Position numbers and translations under genes: made by a program. DNA of 64,000 nt from G963677485 sp964519405 (GTDB lineage: Bacteria > Armatimonadota > HRBIN16): NCBI GenBank assembly GCA_964519405.1, contig CAZFLA010000002.1:1-64000 (forward strand). Direction: 5' to 3'. This document shows, one piece after another, positions 17,523 through 27,005 of the stretch. Position 1 is the stretch's first letter. Each line of letters opens with the position of its first letter. Under the pieces are notes generated by a model that had not been told where the DNA came from, ran no database searches, and saw only the letters and a program-made list of their open reading frames with translations.

Positions 17523-20150
17523 CTATAGAAAACGAGCAATCAACAGGTTCACCAGAAGGCTCAGTAATACCATCACACCGATCGCCGTCATGATCACCCT
17601 GATGCGCTGCTGCGAACGACCGCGCACCGGGCTCACTAACCAGAAGCCAGCACATGCACCGATGATAGCACCCCACAACGTCCACATGATGAACGGCAGC
17701 TTTGAAATCAACACACTGCTGGTTAGGAAATCAATGAGCGAGAGAGTGTATCTGCCGCATATAGTCAGCAGTATCACAAGGGTGATGTATGGATACCTGA
17801 CAATGATATCTGCATTCTGGCCCGCATAGCGGACATAGGTCTCATTCTCATGCAGTGCCCGCAGGTCTTGTTCGCTTAAGCGCAGCTCCACTCGTTCTAT
17901 CTTCGCCCTGGCTATCTGGAAATAGAAGCCCGTCACCACCACTAATATCATCATGAAAGCGGTACCGAAAGTCTCATTGATACTGTATGAAGTACTTGCT
18001 GTGGCTGCCGACCAGGCATTATAGTAGTGAGGGTATCCCAATGCAGATATCACAAGCCGAGACAAGCCTAACACTCCGGCACCGATGAGCGTGCTCACCG
18101 CCATCACAGTTTGGTCGTTGCCGTTGGGGTTCACCAAACGGAATGGTATGGTGATGCGTGGTTCAATTTGCGTATTGGTGCTGATCACTTTCACGCGCAG
18201 TGCGAATTCTTTATCTTCGAACCCATGCTCCACGTGCAGAGTGATGACCAGTGTGCTGTCACGCTCATATACCGATGTCGTCTCAATATGCAGACCATCA
18301 AATGCCTCAGATTTCAAGTCGATGATCGGCACACCAGCACCTTGCGTTTGGCAGGCAATCTTCACAACCGTCTCATCGCAGTAGGATACCTTAAGCGGAT
18401 TGACAGAAGGCAGCTTTACGACGGGCTTCGGCAGATTGGGGTTCATGATATGAAGCAGAGCTTCAAAGCCCTTCACCGGCCAGAGGGCGTTGTCTTTTTG
18501 CAGTTCCAGGCTTTTCTGAAGCAGCTCATGGTGGTTAGTCTGGCGCAGCCACGCGTCCAGTATCCCCATCTGCCATATGCGCATGGCGTCATCGTAACTG
18601 GTGGCAACTCCCTGTTGCCAGTCATCAGCCTCACCATAAGCAAGTGTGGCAAACTGCTCAGGTGTGAAGGCGTCCCTTCCTTGGTTGATCACTAAAGGTA
18701 AGCGCGGGTTTAGTGCCCAGCATATTTCGTGCAGTCGGATCTCTTCCCTTGTGTTGGCGATAGGCATCAGTTTTTTGGCGATCTGAGGTTCGCCGTTTGC
18801 GTGATAAAACAACCAGTAGATAAAGCGGTACAACCTATCGTTAGTCACCGTCATACCGTAGTTGTTATATGTCACATCAATCCATTGCTGGATGCTGGCA
18901 ATGTCATGCCCCGCAAGCTGCAGCCTGACCTCGCGGTTCAGCCAACAGGCGAGGATCATCTCACCGCCAAACGGGGCGGCATCAACGCGTTTGCGTATCT
19001 GCACCGCCAGGTTGTTATCTAGTCCACTTAGCCATGACCATATCTCATCATGGTGTTCCAGATACACAACGGCTGCATCGAGATCATCCGCCACGAGCTG
19101 CCCCAGCTGCTCTATGGAATGAACATCATGACCGCCATACGTGAACGAGGGAGGCACAGCGGCCATTTTCTGGTGACTTTCACGAATGAGGTCCAGGTCG
19201 TCCTCGGTATTGCACTCATTCACCCAGCGGCTCGTTTGTTCGCTGCCCCATCGCGCCTCACTGTCGCGGATCAGCAGACCCTGCAGCAGAATACGAAGCC
19301 GTTCCGGAAGGTCCCCTGGGATGTCTATCTGCTGACCGCTGAGATAAAAGTCATACACATCCGGCAGTTTGCTGGTGTGCAGTGATGTGGTGCCGCAGGC
19401 CATTTCCAGCATGGTCACACCCAGGCTGTAGTAGTCCATCGCAAAACTCAGTTTGACGCCGATGCTGCCATTTTCGTCTTGATATCTTGGGAATGCTTCA
19501 GGGGCAGTGTATGCCCACGTGCCTGCAGTTCGGGATGTGAAGCACTGGTCTGATTGAGCGGAGTACCGTGAACTGATATCAAAATCGCCTAACAAAAACT
19601 GGCGTTCATCTGCCGATCCGCTGACCATGATGTTTCCTGGGTTAATGTCACGATGAACTAAACCTGCCGAGTGAATATACTCGATGGCTTTGAGCATCTG
19701 CGGAGCAAACCTATTTATGATAAGCTCATGATCCACCTCAAGCAGCGAGGATTCCGGCTGGGTATATGCATCGACTACTGAGCCGTCTGGATAATACGGG
19801 ATGACATCGAATAACATGCCATCATCTTCAAACTGATTCAAGCAGGCTGCCACGTTGGGGTGTTGAAGCCGACCAATAATGGCCCGCACTTCAGCGGCGA
19901 TTGGTATATCCAGCGGATACACTTTTACCACGAGCTGTTGATCGCCATCGGTGCACAGGTATAAACCGTGACGTTCGGTCTCGTGAGCCCTGAGGCACTT
20001 GATCACTCGATACCGATCACCAAGCTGCGTGCCCTCCGGTAAAACGCCTAGGGCGAAGCGATTTGGGTGCGTATCCGAGCTGCCTTGGTTAATGGGTACA
20101 ATCCGCGTTTGATCTGACCCATTGATGTCATTGGAGGATTCATCAACCAT
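17523..20150 (-). CDS. Ser/Thr kinase-like protein 3 of four, altered catalytic loop
   Basis: 875 residues with the same layout as kinase 2: short tail with QTRIV, kinase domain, helical region with DEIWSWLSGLDNN and MGILDAWLRQTN, beta-sandwich and C-terminal membrane helices. ATP lysine is kept (LVVKVYP) and DFD replaces DFG, but the catalytic loop reads HRDINPGN, so the Lys of HRDxKxxN is replaced by Asn. It may be a weak kinase or a pseudokinase. AGGAG lies seven bases before the ATG. The tail has only one Thr-Arg motif. Tandem duplication is the evident origin. Confidence 0.85.
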   Translation of the reverse strand: MVDESSNDINGSDQTRIVPINQGSSDTHPNRFALGVLPEGTQLGDRYRVIKCLRAHETERHGLYLCTDGDQQLVVKVYPLDIPIAAEVRAIIGRLQHPNVAACLNQFEDDGMLFDVIPYYPDGSVVDAYTQPESSLLEVDHELIINRFAPQMLKAIEYIHSAGLVHRDINPGNIMVSGSADERQFLLGDFDISSRYSAQSDQCFTSRTAGTWAYTAPEAFPRYQDENGSIGVKLSFAMDYYSLGVTMLEMACGTTSLHTSKLPDVYDFYLSGQQIDIPGDLPERLRILLQGLLIRDSEARWGSEQTSRWVNECNTEDDLDLIRESHQKMAAVPPSFTYGGHDVHSIEQLGQLVADDLDAAVVYLEHHDEIWSWLSGLDNNLAVQIRKRVDAAPFGGEMILACWLNREVRLQLAGHDIASIQQWIDVTYNNYGMTVTNDRLYRFIYWLFYHANGEPQIAKKLMPIANTREEIRLHEICWALNPRLPLVINQGRDAFTPEQFATLAYGEADDWQQGVATSYDDAMRIWQMGILDAWLRQTNHHELLQKSLELQKDNALWPVKGFEALLHIMNPNLPKPVVKLPSVNPLKVSYCDETVVKIACQTQGAGVPIIDLKSEAFDGLHIETTSVYERDSTLVITLHVEHGFEDKEFALRVKVISTNTQIEPRITIPFRLVNPNGNDQTVMAVSTLIGAGVLGLSRLVISALGYPHYYNAWSAATASTSYSINETFGTAFMMILVVVTGFYFQIARAKIERVELRLSEQDLRALHENETYVRYAGQNADIIVRYPYITLVILLTICGRYTLSLIDFLTSSVLISKLPFIMWTLWGAIIGACAGFWLVSPVRGRSQQRIRVIMTAIGVMVLLSLLVNLLIARFL

Positions 20151-20254
20151 GCCACTACTCCTTCATCCATTATAAAGAGGAGCCGTTGAAAGGAACCAAT
20201 AAGTAGTTTCTATTAGGATCACTATGTTATACTCGCTGATTTCACAAACCGGAA

Positions 20255-22873
20255 TTACATCCCCTGGCTTTGTGCAATCAACCTGATGAGCGGCCACGAC
20301 ATTGTGGCACACACTACCATTATTACGATTGTGACACATAATACAGTCCTGCGGAGATGCATCCAGCCGCGAATTGGGCTAATCAACCAGAAACCCGCAA
20401 CAGCACCATATATCGCGCCCCACAGCAGCCACATCATCTGAGGATTTTCAGGGCTCAACCATGCGCACATCAGCATGTCGGCGGCGAAAGTGATGAAGTT
20501 TCCGGCAAAACCAGTAACAATGATAAACAGCACCATGCCATACAACTGTGCGGGGCTGATTGTAAGGCTGGAATTCACACTGTTCACCTCCAACCGTTCT
20601 ACCCGCGAACGTATCACCTGCATACAGATATAACCGATAGTCATCAGCGACACCCACACCGCCACACCTAATTGCGCAGCTACCCATTTGTGACTTTGAG
20701 TGGCATTACCCAGCGCTCCCACGAACGGCAGGATGCTGAACATATCTGCAGTGACCGTGACCAACCCGAGGGCGAGCATAATCGAACGGCTGACACCGAA
20801 TATCGACGCACCAAAAACAGTAGAGGCTAACATCGTAAACCACACCCCACCGTTTGGATCGACCACCTGGTAAGGTATCTCATAGTTCATCTGGGGAATT
20901 ACCGCGTTATCACTCGTAACCGTCAATTTGAGGCTGCCCCTGCCGCTAGTTTGTCCCTCTTCGGAGCCAAATTCGGCGCCAATAATCCCTTCACGGCATA
21001 CAATAAGCTCACTGCAGGGCTGCAGCTCAGGGTGCTGCTCCCACCGCACATGCAGTACCGGTATCCCTACCCCCTTCGTGTGGTAAGCGATGAGTATCTT
21101 CGATGGAGTTCTATACGGCGGCTTGATGTTTTCTATCTTCTCAAGCTCTACACGCGGCTTAGGCAGTGATAAGTTCATTGTATGCAATAGGCGCTCGAAA
21201 CAGACTATAGGCTGATCGGTGTTGTTGGTGCGAAGCTGCTCGCTCTTTTCTGCCAGATATCCGTAGCCTCGTTGGCGAAGCCATGATTCTAGAATGCCAT
21301 CCTGCCAAATCACCATCGCCCGCTGGTAGTTTTCACAACGTCCGCTGATCCAGTCGCTTTCGATACCGTATGCCGTGCTGGCAAACTGTTCGGGTGTGTG
21401 CACATCACACCCCCTTCGGAGGGTCAACGGCAAGTGGGGGTTAACCGCCCATTGAAGCTCATGACGCCGAATTGAGGGGATTACCTCACGCAAAGCCGCC
21501 AGATGCCCCGCCATAGTGGCGTCGCCTTCAGCATGAAACTGCTGCCAGTAGATCAGCCGGTTAAGCTCACCATCGGTGATCCAAGCACTGGCTACATGCT
21601 GTTGATGTATCGCCAGCCATTCGGCCACGGTGTGTATGACTTGGCCGTGAAACTCATAACTCAAATGAGGATCCAGCAAACAGGCCAAGGCCATCTCACG
21701 ACCATCAACACCCTTCAGCGCCTCATACTGCTTACGAACACACACCGCCAGCTCGCAGTCCACAGCACCCAGCCAGCTCCACAACCCCTCGGGTTGTTTT
21801 AGGAACAGGGCGGCTTGGTCTAGCTCTTGCACCATCAAACTCGCCAGTTGCTGCGGTGTTTGCACATGCACATCACAGTAGTTCAGGCTCCGCGGTTGAC
21901 GATGCTGCAATGGGATATCTTGGGCTTCATCAATCCGTGCCAAGTCCTGATTGGTGTTGGTATCCGTCAACCATCGCCTGAGCTCGGCTGCACCCCATCG
22001 CAGCTTAGGCTGGCGTATGAGCAGGCCAGAAAGCAGCAGCCGCATACGCGCAGACAAAGAGCTAGGCGGCTCCAGACTCATTCCCGCCACATAGAAGTCA
22101 TACAGATCCGGCAGCCTGCAGGTATGCAGCGGGGTTATACCTACGGCAAGTTCAAGAAGGGAAACACCCAGGCTGTAGTAATCGATTGCGCGAGTCACCT
22201 TGGTACCGACTTCACCATTGTCATGCAGATACCTAGGGAACGCTTCAGGAGCAGTGTATATCCATGTTCCCGCAGCGCGAGTGGTATGCCTGTGAGTGGA
22301 AAGAGCAGTGAGTGGTGAGCAAATATCATAGTCGCCAAGCAGGTAGATATCCCCATGGTCGGAGGGTTGTATGAAGATGTTGCCCGGCTTCACATCGCGA
22401 TGAACATATCCATGGTCGTGCAGCAAACTCAACGCTTCGCAGACCTGCGGTACCAAGCTGTTCTCAATTAGCTCAACCGGCATAGGGATCATTCCGGTAT
22501 CTGCCTGCATATACTTATCCAGCAGACTGCCGCCCGAATACCAGGGTTGAACCTCCGCCCATACATCGTGCCAGAAGATTGTATACAAAATCGGAACGAG
22601 GTTTGGGTGCCTCACGGTCTGAAGGAGCTGCCACAACGCTTGATCTGGTTCCGAATTGCGTGGGTAGACTTTTACAATCACTCTGCCAAACTGATTGTCA
22701 TGACACAGGTACACACCAGAGTGGTCGGTTTCGTGGGGACGAATAGTTCTGATGACCACAAACCGGTCGCATAACAAATCACCTGCGGCAATGAAGCCGA
22801 TAGTAAAACCGGAAACCACCGCAGATGATGGCTTAACTGCCCTCGTGGTTTTGGGCATAGCATCACTGCTCAA
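20255..22873 (-). CDS. Ser/Thr protein kinase 4 of four, most diverged copy
   Basis: 872 residues. Starts at a TTG (22873) with AGGA eight bases upstream; an internal ATG five codons later is possible. Tail with TTRAV. Kinase domain: VIVKVYP, HRDVKPGN, DYD replacing DFG, TAPEAFP. The loop-replacement signature is IRPHET..GVYLC. The helical region keeps EGLWSWLGAVDCE, AYGIESDW and DGILESWLRQRG. Beta-sandwich and at least five C-terminal membrane helices follow, ending LIRLIAQ. It is the first kinase to be transcribed and lies only 27 bases after the stop of rfbC, so it may be read through from the rhamnose genes. Confidence 0.86.
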   Translation of the reverse strand: MSSDAMPKTTRAVKPSSAVVSGFTIGFIAAGDLLCDRFVVIRTIRPHETDHSGVYLCHDNQFGRVIVKVYPRNSEPDQALWQLLQTVRHPNLVPILYTIFWHDVWAEVQPWYSGGSLLDKYMQADTGMIPMPVELIENSLVPQVCEALSLLHDHGYVHRDVKPGNIFIQPSDHGDIYLLGDYDICSPLTALSTHRHTTRAAGTWIYTAPEAFPRYLHDNGEVGTKVTRAIDYYSLGVSLLELAVGITPLHTCRLPDLYDFYVAGMSLEPPSSLSARMRLLLSGLLIRQPKLRWGAAELRRWLTDTNTNQDLARIDEAQDIPLQHRQPRSLNYCDVHVQTPQQLASLMVQELDQAALFLKQPEGLWSWLGAVDCELAVCVRKQYEALKGVDGREMALACLLDPHLSYEFHGQVIHTVAEWLAIHQQHVASAWITDGELNRLIYWQQFHAEGDATMAGHLAALREVIPSIRRHELQWAVNPHLPLTLRRGCDVHTPEQFASTAYGIESDWISGRCENYQRAMVIWQDGILESWLRQRGYGYLAEKSEQLRTNNTDQPIVCFERLLHTMNLSLPKPRVELEKIENIKPPYRTPSKILIAYHTKGVGIPVLHVRWEQHPELQPCSELIVCREGIIGAEFGSEEGQTSGRGSLKLTVTSDNAVIPQMNYEIPYQVVDPNGGVWFTMLASTVFGASIFGVSRSIMLALGLVTVTADMFSILPFVGALGNATQSHKWVAAQLGVAVWVSLMTIGYICMQVIRSRVERLEVNSVNSSLTISPAQLYGMVLFIIVTGFAGNFITFAADMLMCAWLSPENPQMMWLLWGAIYGAVAGFWLISPIRGWMHLRRTVLCVTIVIMVVCATMSWPLIRLIAQSQGM

Positions 22874-22900
22874 AGCATCAATCCTGCTAATTACCGCAAG

Positions 22901-23452
22901 CTAATAGCTAAACAACAGCTCAGCGCTGACATCGCGCAGCCTGGGTAAGCGGGTATCCTTGTCGCTCAACAGTACATCGGTGATTGGCCACTGAATACCA
23001 ACATCCGGGTCGTTCCAGATAATACCACCCTCACACTCGTGATGGTAATAATCGTCGCATTTGTAGCTAAACAGGGCCGTTTCGCTGAGCACCACAAAAC
23101 CATGGGCACAGCCCTGAGGCACATAGAATTGGTTGTGGCTTTCGGCTGTGAGGTGCACTCCGTACCACTTACCAAACGCGGGTGAACCAACGCGCAGATC
23201 CACAGCGACATCGAACACTTCACCCTGCAGCACCTGCACCAACTTCGCTTGGGCATAGGGCTTTTGATAATGCAGCCCCCTCAGCACTCCGCGGCTGCTG
23301 AACGACACATTATCCTGCGTGAAGTTAGCATCAATGCCATTCTGTTGGTATCTCTGCTGGCTATAGCTTTCGAAGAAGAAGCCGCGCTTATCACCAAACA
23401 CTTGCGGTTCTATGACATAAGCCCCTGGGATCGGTGCACTGATCACTTTCAT
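22901..23452 (-). CDS. rfbC: dTDP-4-dehydrorhamnose 3,5-epimerase
   Basis: 183 residues, the full family length. Converts dTDP-4-keto-6-deoxyglucose to its 4-keto-L-rhamnose epimer. Cupin core with GVLRGLHYQK, HxxxxxKLVQVLQGEVFDVAVDLR and GCAHGFVVLSE containing the catalytic His and the substrate-binding residues. Its start overlaps the stop of rfbA (ATGA). Also called rmlC. The reductase rfbD/rmlD that completes dTDP-rhamnose is not in the window. Confidence 0.95.
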   Translation of the reverse strand: MKVISAPIPGAYVIEPQVFGDKRGFFFESYSQQRYQQNGIDANFTQDNVSFSSRGVLRGLHYQKPYAQAKLVQVLQGEVFDVAVDLRVGSPAFGKWYGVHLTAESHNQFYVPQGCAHGFVVLSETALFSYKCDDYYHHECEGGIIWNDPDVGIQWPITDVLLSDKDTRLPRLRDVSAELLFSY

Positions 23453-24333
23453 ATGTTATATCCTTTGCTGACCAGCTCCAGCAGATACTGACCATACGCA
23501 TTTTTCGCTAATGGTTTGGCGAGGTTCTCCAGCTGCTCATTGCTGATCAGCCCTTTTCTCCAGGCGATTTCCTCAGGGCAGCTAATCATCATACCTTGGC
23601 GTTCTTCCACAGTCTGCACGAAATCAGCAGCCTGCAGCAACGACTCATGAGTACCTGTATCCAGCCATGCAACACCTCGGCCTAGCTTCTGCACGCTCAG
23701 CTCACCTGCATTGAGGTACGCGGCGTTAACGTCAGTAATTTCGTATTCCCCGCGGGCACTTGGCTTCAGGTTTTTGGCAATCTCTACCACGCGGTTATCG
23801 TAGAAATACAAACCTGTCACAGCCCAGTTGCTGCGAGGCTGCTTCGGCTTCTCTTCTATGCTGACAGCCACATTATCATTGTTGAACTCCACAACACCAT
23901 ACCGCTGCGGATCACGCACATAATAGGCAAACACAGTGGCGCCTTTGTCTTGCTGCGATGCGGCTATCAACTGCTCTGGCAGACCATGGCCGAAGAAGAT
24001 GTTATCACCTAACACCAATGCACAGCCGTCGCTGCCAATGAACTGCTCACCGATGATAAAAGCCTGTGCCAGACCGTCGGGACTAGGCTGCACCTCGTAG
24101 CTGATCTTGAGGCCCCATTCAGAACCATCACCTAACAGCTTCTGAAACAACTGTCGATCTTCCGGCGTGCTGATGACCAATATATCCGTAATGCCGGCAA
24201 GCATTAGCGTGCACAACGGATAGTAGATCAAGGGCTTGTTATAGATAGGCATCAACTGCTTACTGACGACCCGCGTCAGCGGATACAACCGAGTGCCCGA
24301 TCCGCCGGCTAGAATAATTCCCTTTTTAATCAT
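23449..24333 (-). CDS. rfbA: Glucose-1-phosphate thymidylyltransferase
   Basis: 294 residues, full length. Makes dTDP-glucose from dTTP and glucose-1-phosphate, the first step of dTDP-rhamnose synthesis. Signature KGIILAGGSGTRLYPLT at the N-terminus, then NKPLIYYPL and LGDNIFFGHG for nucleotide and sugar binding. Four-base ATGA overlaps with rfbB upstream and rfbC downstream indicate one operon. Also called rmlA. Confidence 0.96.
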   Translation of the reverse strand: MIKKGIILAGGSGTRLYPLTRVVSKQLMPIYNKPLIYYPLCTLMLAGITDILVISTPEDRQLFQKLLGDGSEWGLKISYEVQPSPDGLAQAFIIGEQFIGSDGCALVLGDNIFFGHGLPEQLIAASQQDKGATVFAYYVRDPQRYGVVEFNNDNVAVSIEEKPKQPRSNWAVTGLYFYDNRVVEIAKNLKPSARGEYEITDVNAAYLNAGELSVQKLGRGVAWLDTGTHESLLQAADFVQTVEERQGMMISCPEEIAWRKGLISNEQLENLAKPLAKNAYGQYLLELVSKGYNI

Positions 24334-25391
24334 TGCTGAACCTCCGCTCGGTCACCGTAGTTTTGATCCATCCAACGTCGATATTCACCCGTCTGCACAC
24401 TGTGTATCCACTCGGTGTTGTCAAGATACCACTTCACTGTCTTACGCAGCCCCGATTCAAAACTCTCCGTTGGCTTCCAGCCAAGCTCCTGCATCATCCG
24501 GCTAGGATCTATGGCATACCTTAGGTCGTGTCCAGGTCTATCTGTCACGTAGGTAATCAGCTTGGTGAACTCCTCAACAGGTCGGCCTGTTTCAGCTGCG
24601 ATGGCGCTGCAGATAGCAAACACCACATCGATGTTTCGCTTTTCGTTATGTCCGCCGATATTGTAGCTTCTGCCGATGACGCCATGCTCAATAACCTGCC
24701 ATATCGCCTCGCAGTGATCTCCCACATACAGCCAATCGCGAACATTTAATCCTTGACCATACACAGGCAGCGGTCGGCCGTTGAGTGCATTTTGAATCAT
24801 CAGCGGGATTAGCTTCTCAGGGAACTGCAGCGGACCGTAGTTGTTGCTGCAGTTCGTCAGCTTATACGGCAAGCTGTATGTTCGTCCGTATGCCCGCACA
24901 AGGTGATCGCTGGAGGCTTTACTTGCGGAATAGGGGCTGCTGGGGTCGTAGCGTGTATCTTCGGTGAAATAGCCTTGCTCTTCCAAACTGCCAAAGACCT
25001 CGTCGGTGCTGACATGATGGAACAGCTTACCATCGCGGTCCTTCCACTGCTTGCGGCATGCTTCCAACAGGTTAAAGGTGCCCACTATATTGGTATAGAT
25101 GAAGTCACCCGGGCTAACAATACTGCGGTCGACATGGCTTTCGGCTGCAAAATGCACCACGATATCCACATCAAACTCACCAAAAAGTTCCGCTACCGCG
25201 TCCGACTGGGCAATATCCACACGCCGAAACTGGTAGTTCGGCGCATCCAGGATGGGCTTCAAACTCAGTAGGTTAGCGGCATAAGTTAGCTTATCGACAT
25301 TGATGAACTGGTGCTGCGGCATACGAGGCACCATCATGTTTAAGAAATTGGCCCCGATAAAGCCGGCCCCGCCAGTCACCACAATATTCAT
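24330..25391 (-). CDS. rfbB: dTDP-glucose 4,6-dehydratase
   Basis: 353 residues. An extended short-chain dehydrogenase with NAD motif GGAGFIGANF (7-16), the active-site STDEVFGS triad region and YSASKASSDH (Tyr-x3-Lys). It produces dTDP-4-keto-6-deoxyglucose. AAGGA lies nine bases before the ATG. First gene of the three-gene dTDP-sugar block; the preceding phosphatase-superfamily gene ends 49 bases upstream. Also called rmlB. Confidence 0.95.
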   Translation of the reverse strand: MNIVVTGGAGFIGANFLNMMVPRMPQHQFINVDKLTYAANLLSLKPILDAPNYQFRRVDIAQSDAVAELFGEFDVDIVVHFAAESHVDRSIVSPGDFIYTNIVGTFNLLEACRKQWKDRDGKLFHHVSTDEVFGSLEEQGYFTEDTRYDPSSPYSASKASSDHLVRAYGRTYSLPYKLTNCSNNYGPLQFPEKLIPLMIQNALNGRPLPVYGQGLNVRDWLYVGDHCEAIWQVIEHGVIGRSYNIGGHNEKRNIDVVFAICSAIAAETGRPVEEFTKLITYVTDRPGHDLRYAIDPSRMMQELGWKPTESFESGLRKTVKWYLDNTEWIHSVQTGEYRRWMDQNYGDRAEVQQ

Positions 25392-25440
25392 TTACGCTTA
25401 TCCTTATTGGCTGCATGTCGATTACGTGTAACGTCAGTTG

Positions 25441-26607
25441 TTATACTTTGGAGTGTATCTCATCCCAAGCCCAGCGAATTTGGCTTTTCATCAGATCATA
25501 CATATCTTCAAGCCGCTTGGGTTTTATCTGAGGTTCATGACTACTGCACAGCATGGCCACCGAGTCGGCATGAAGCGGTTCAAAACCGTGCATCCCCTTG
25601 AGGGGTGCCTTACCCATGAAGCTTGGACACAACAACACATGCGGATTCATCACAAAAATCAAATCGCCGTATTTTGCGTCAGGGATATCAACGCCCCATT
25701 GATGCAGCTCCTCTGGTGAAGCGACACGCCCCTGCGGTACCGTATCCAGAACATTCTCAATGACAAGCTGACTGCTGGGCTTCAGGAACCAGAACCTGGC
25801 CATGGTGCTGTCATACATAGCCGCATAGTCTTGACCGAACACCAACCCGGTCGCCTCAATGTGCTTGATGAGATCGCATGTTTCTGTGATATTCGTCATA
25901 CCATGATCGGAAAACACTGTCATATGGACTTCGTCATAGCGTTCGGAAGCCACATCGTAGATATGCTGCAGCTGCTGCTCATACCAAGCTATCTTCTGAG
26001 TTACGCGCTCACTATGCGTGCCGTCAGCATGAAGCGTCGCGTCCATAGCAGCTAGATAGAGATAAGCAAAGCGGATTTCGCCCTTCTTGATTTCGTCTTC
26101 TAGATGCGTGAGGTTCTCGGATTCACTTCTGCTCCAATCCGAAAGGCAGAAGGGCTTCCGTTCTTTACGCATAATGTCAAAGATGGTCGCCTGCCCGCCA
26201 TTGATACCGCCTGGAAAATAGATATCCGACTTCTCTGTATAGTCGAACATCGGCAGCAGGCTGAACGGAACACCATATAGCTCGAAATATCCAGTATAGC
26301 CATAACATCGCTGTACCAGTTTACTTAAAATGTGCCGGACCCGCCCCCTATCAGTCAGTGATTTGGGCAATACCTTAAGCAGTTTCAACCACTTGAACGG
26401 CGATTTTTTAGGGTCGTATACAAAGAACGAAAAATGGCCATGGTCTCTCGGCAAGCAGCCTGTAATAATCGTGGGGTCGCAAGTCGAGCTATATCCAAAC
26501 ACCGTTCCCAGCGCCTGCCGATAAGGCAGCTGCTGGTTCATGAACTGATGCTGTTTGAGTATTTCCCATCCAAAAGCGTCGATGAATACGAAAAGCGAAA
26601 TCCGCAT
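25441..26607 (-). CDS. Alkaline-phosphatase-superfamily phosphodiesterase/pyrophosphatase-like enzyme
   Basis: 388 residues from the ATG at 26607, which has AAGGGG five bases upstream; a GTG two codons earlier sits in the spacer and is less likely. The opening ISLFVFIDAFGWE gives the first metal Asp, TCDPTIITG a candidate nucleophile Thr, and TVFSDHGM the second metal cluster. A late HG motif (MHGFEP) completes the pattern of type I phosphodiesterases/nucleotide pyrophosphatases. No signal peptide, so it is probably cytosolic. Ten bases after the STAS gene and in the same direction. The substrate is unknown; nucleotide-sugar, lipid-head-group and phosphonate relatives exist. Confidence 0.75.
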   Translation of the reverse strand: MRISLFVFIDAFGWEILKQHQFMNQQLPYRQALGTVFGYSSTCDPTIITGCLPRDHGHFSFFVYDPKKSPFKWLKLLKVLPKSLTDRGRVRHILSKLVQRCYGYTGYFELYGVPFSLLPMFDYTEKSDIYFPGGINGGQATIFDIMRKERKPFCLSDWSRSESENLTHLEDEIKKGEIRFAYLYLAAMDATLHADGTHSERVTQKIAWYEQQLQHIYDVASERYDEVHMTVFSDHGMTNITETCDLIKHIEATGLVFGQDYAAMYDSTMARFWFLKPSSQLVIENVLDTVPQGRVASPEELHQWGVDIPDAKYGDLIFVMNPHVLLCPSFMGKAPLKGMHGFEPLHADSVAMLCSSHEPQIKPKRLEDMYDLMKSQIRWAWDEIHSKV

Positions 26608-26616
26608 ATTCACCCC

Positions 26617-26949
26617 TTAGTAGGCTTTCACTGCCTCGTCTACGGTATTAAAGATATCGAATATTCGATGCATACGTACGAGTTCAAAAAGAGCACGCAC
26701 GCCTTTGCTGAGTGCAGCCAACTTCAAGTCACCACCAGCGGCGTTTAGTGTTCGAAGGCTAGATAAAATAGCACCTAAACCGGAGCTGTCTACGAACCGT
26801 AACTGGCTGAAGTCGAAGACAACTTTCTTGTTGTCGTTCAATACAGGAGTAACATCGCGTTTAAACTCTTTTACGTTGCTAGCGTCGAGATGATCGCCAG
26901 GGATTTCTACGATGGCGATATCGCCATTCATTGTTACGTTAAGGTTCAT
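26617..26949 (-). CDS. STAS-domain anti-sigma-factor antagonist
   Basis: 110 residues, a complete SpoIIAA/RsbV-type STAS domain. The phosphorylatable Ser lies in RFVDSSGLGAIL (~50-61). In partner switching an anti-sigma kinase (RsbW type) phosphorylates this Ser and a PP2C phosphatase removes it. The gene directly upstream (27006-29319) contains both a PP2C domain and an RsbW-like HATPase, the expected partners. GGAGG lies six bases before the ATG. No sigma-factor gene is nearby. Confidence 0.9.
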   Translation of the reverse strand: MNLNVTMNGDIAIVEIPGDHLDASNVKEFKRDVTPVLNDNKKVVFDFSQLRFVDSSGLGAILSSLRTLNAAGGDLKLAALSKGVRALFELVRMHRIFDIFNTVDEAVKAY

Positions 26950-27005
26950 TGTCAGCCTCCACTTTGGTTACTTTTTATATGATGTCATATTACGGAATCT
27001 AGCTG

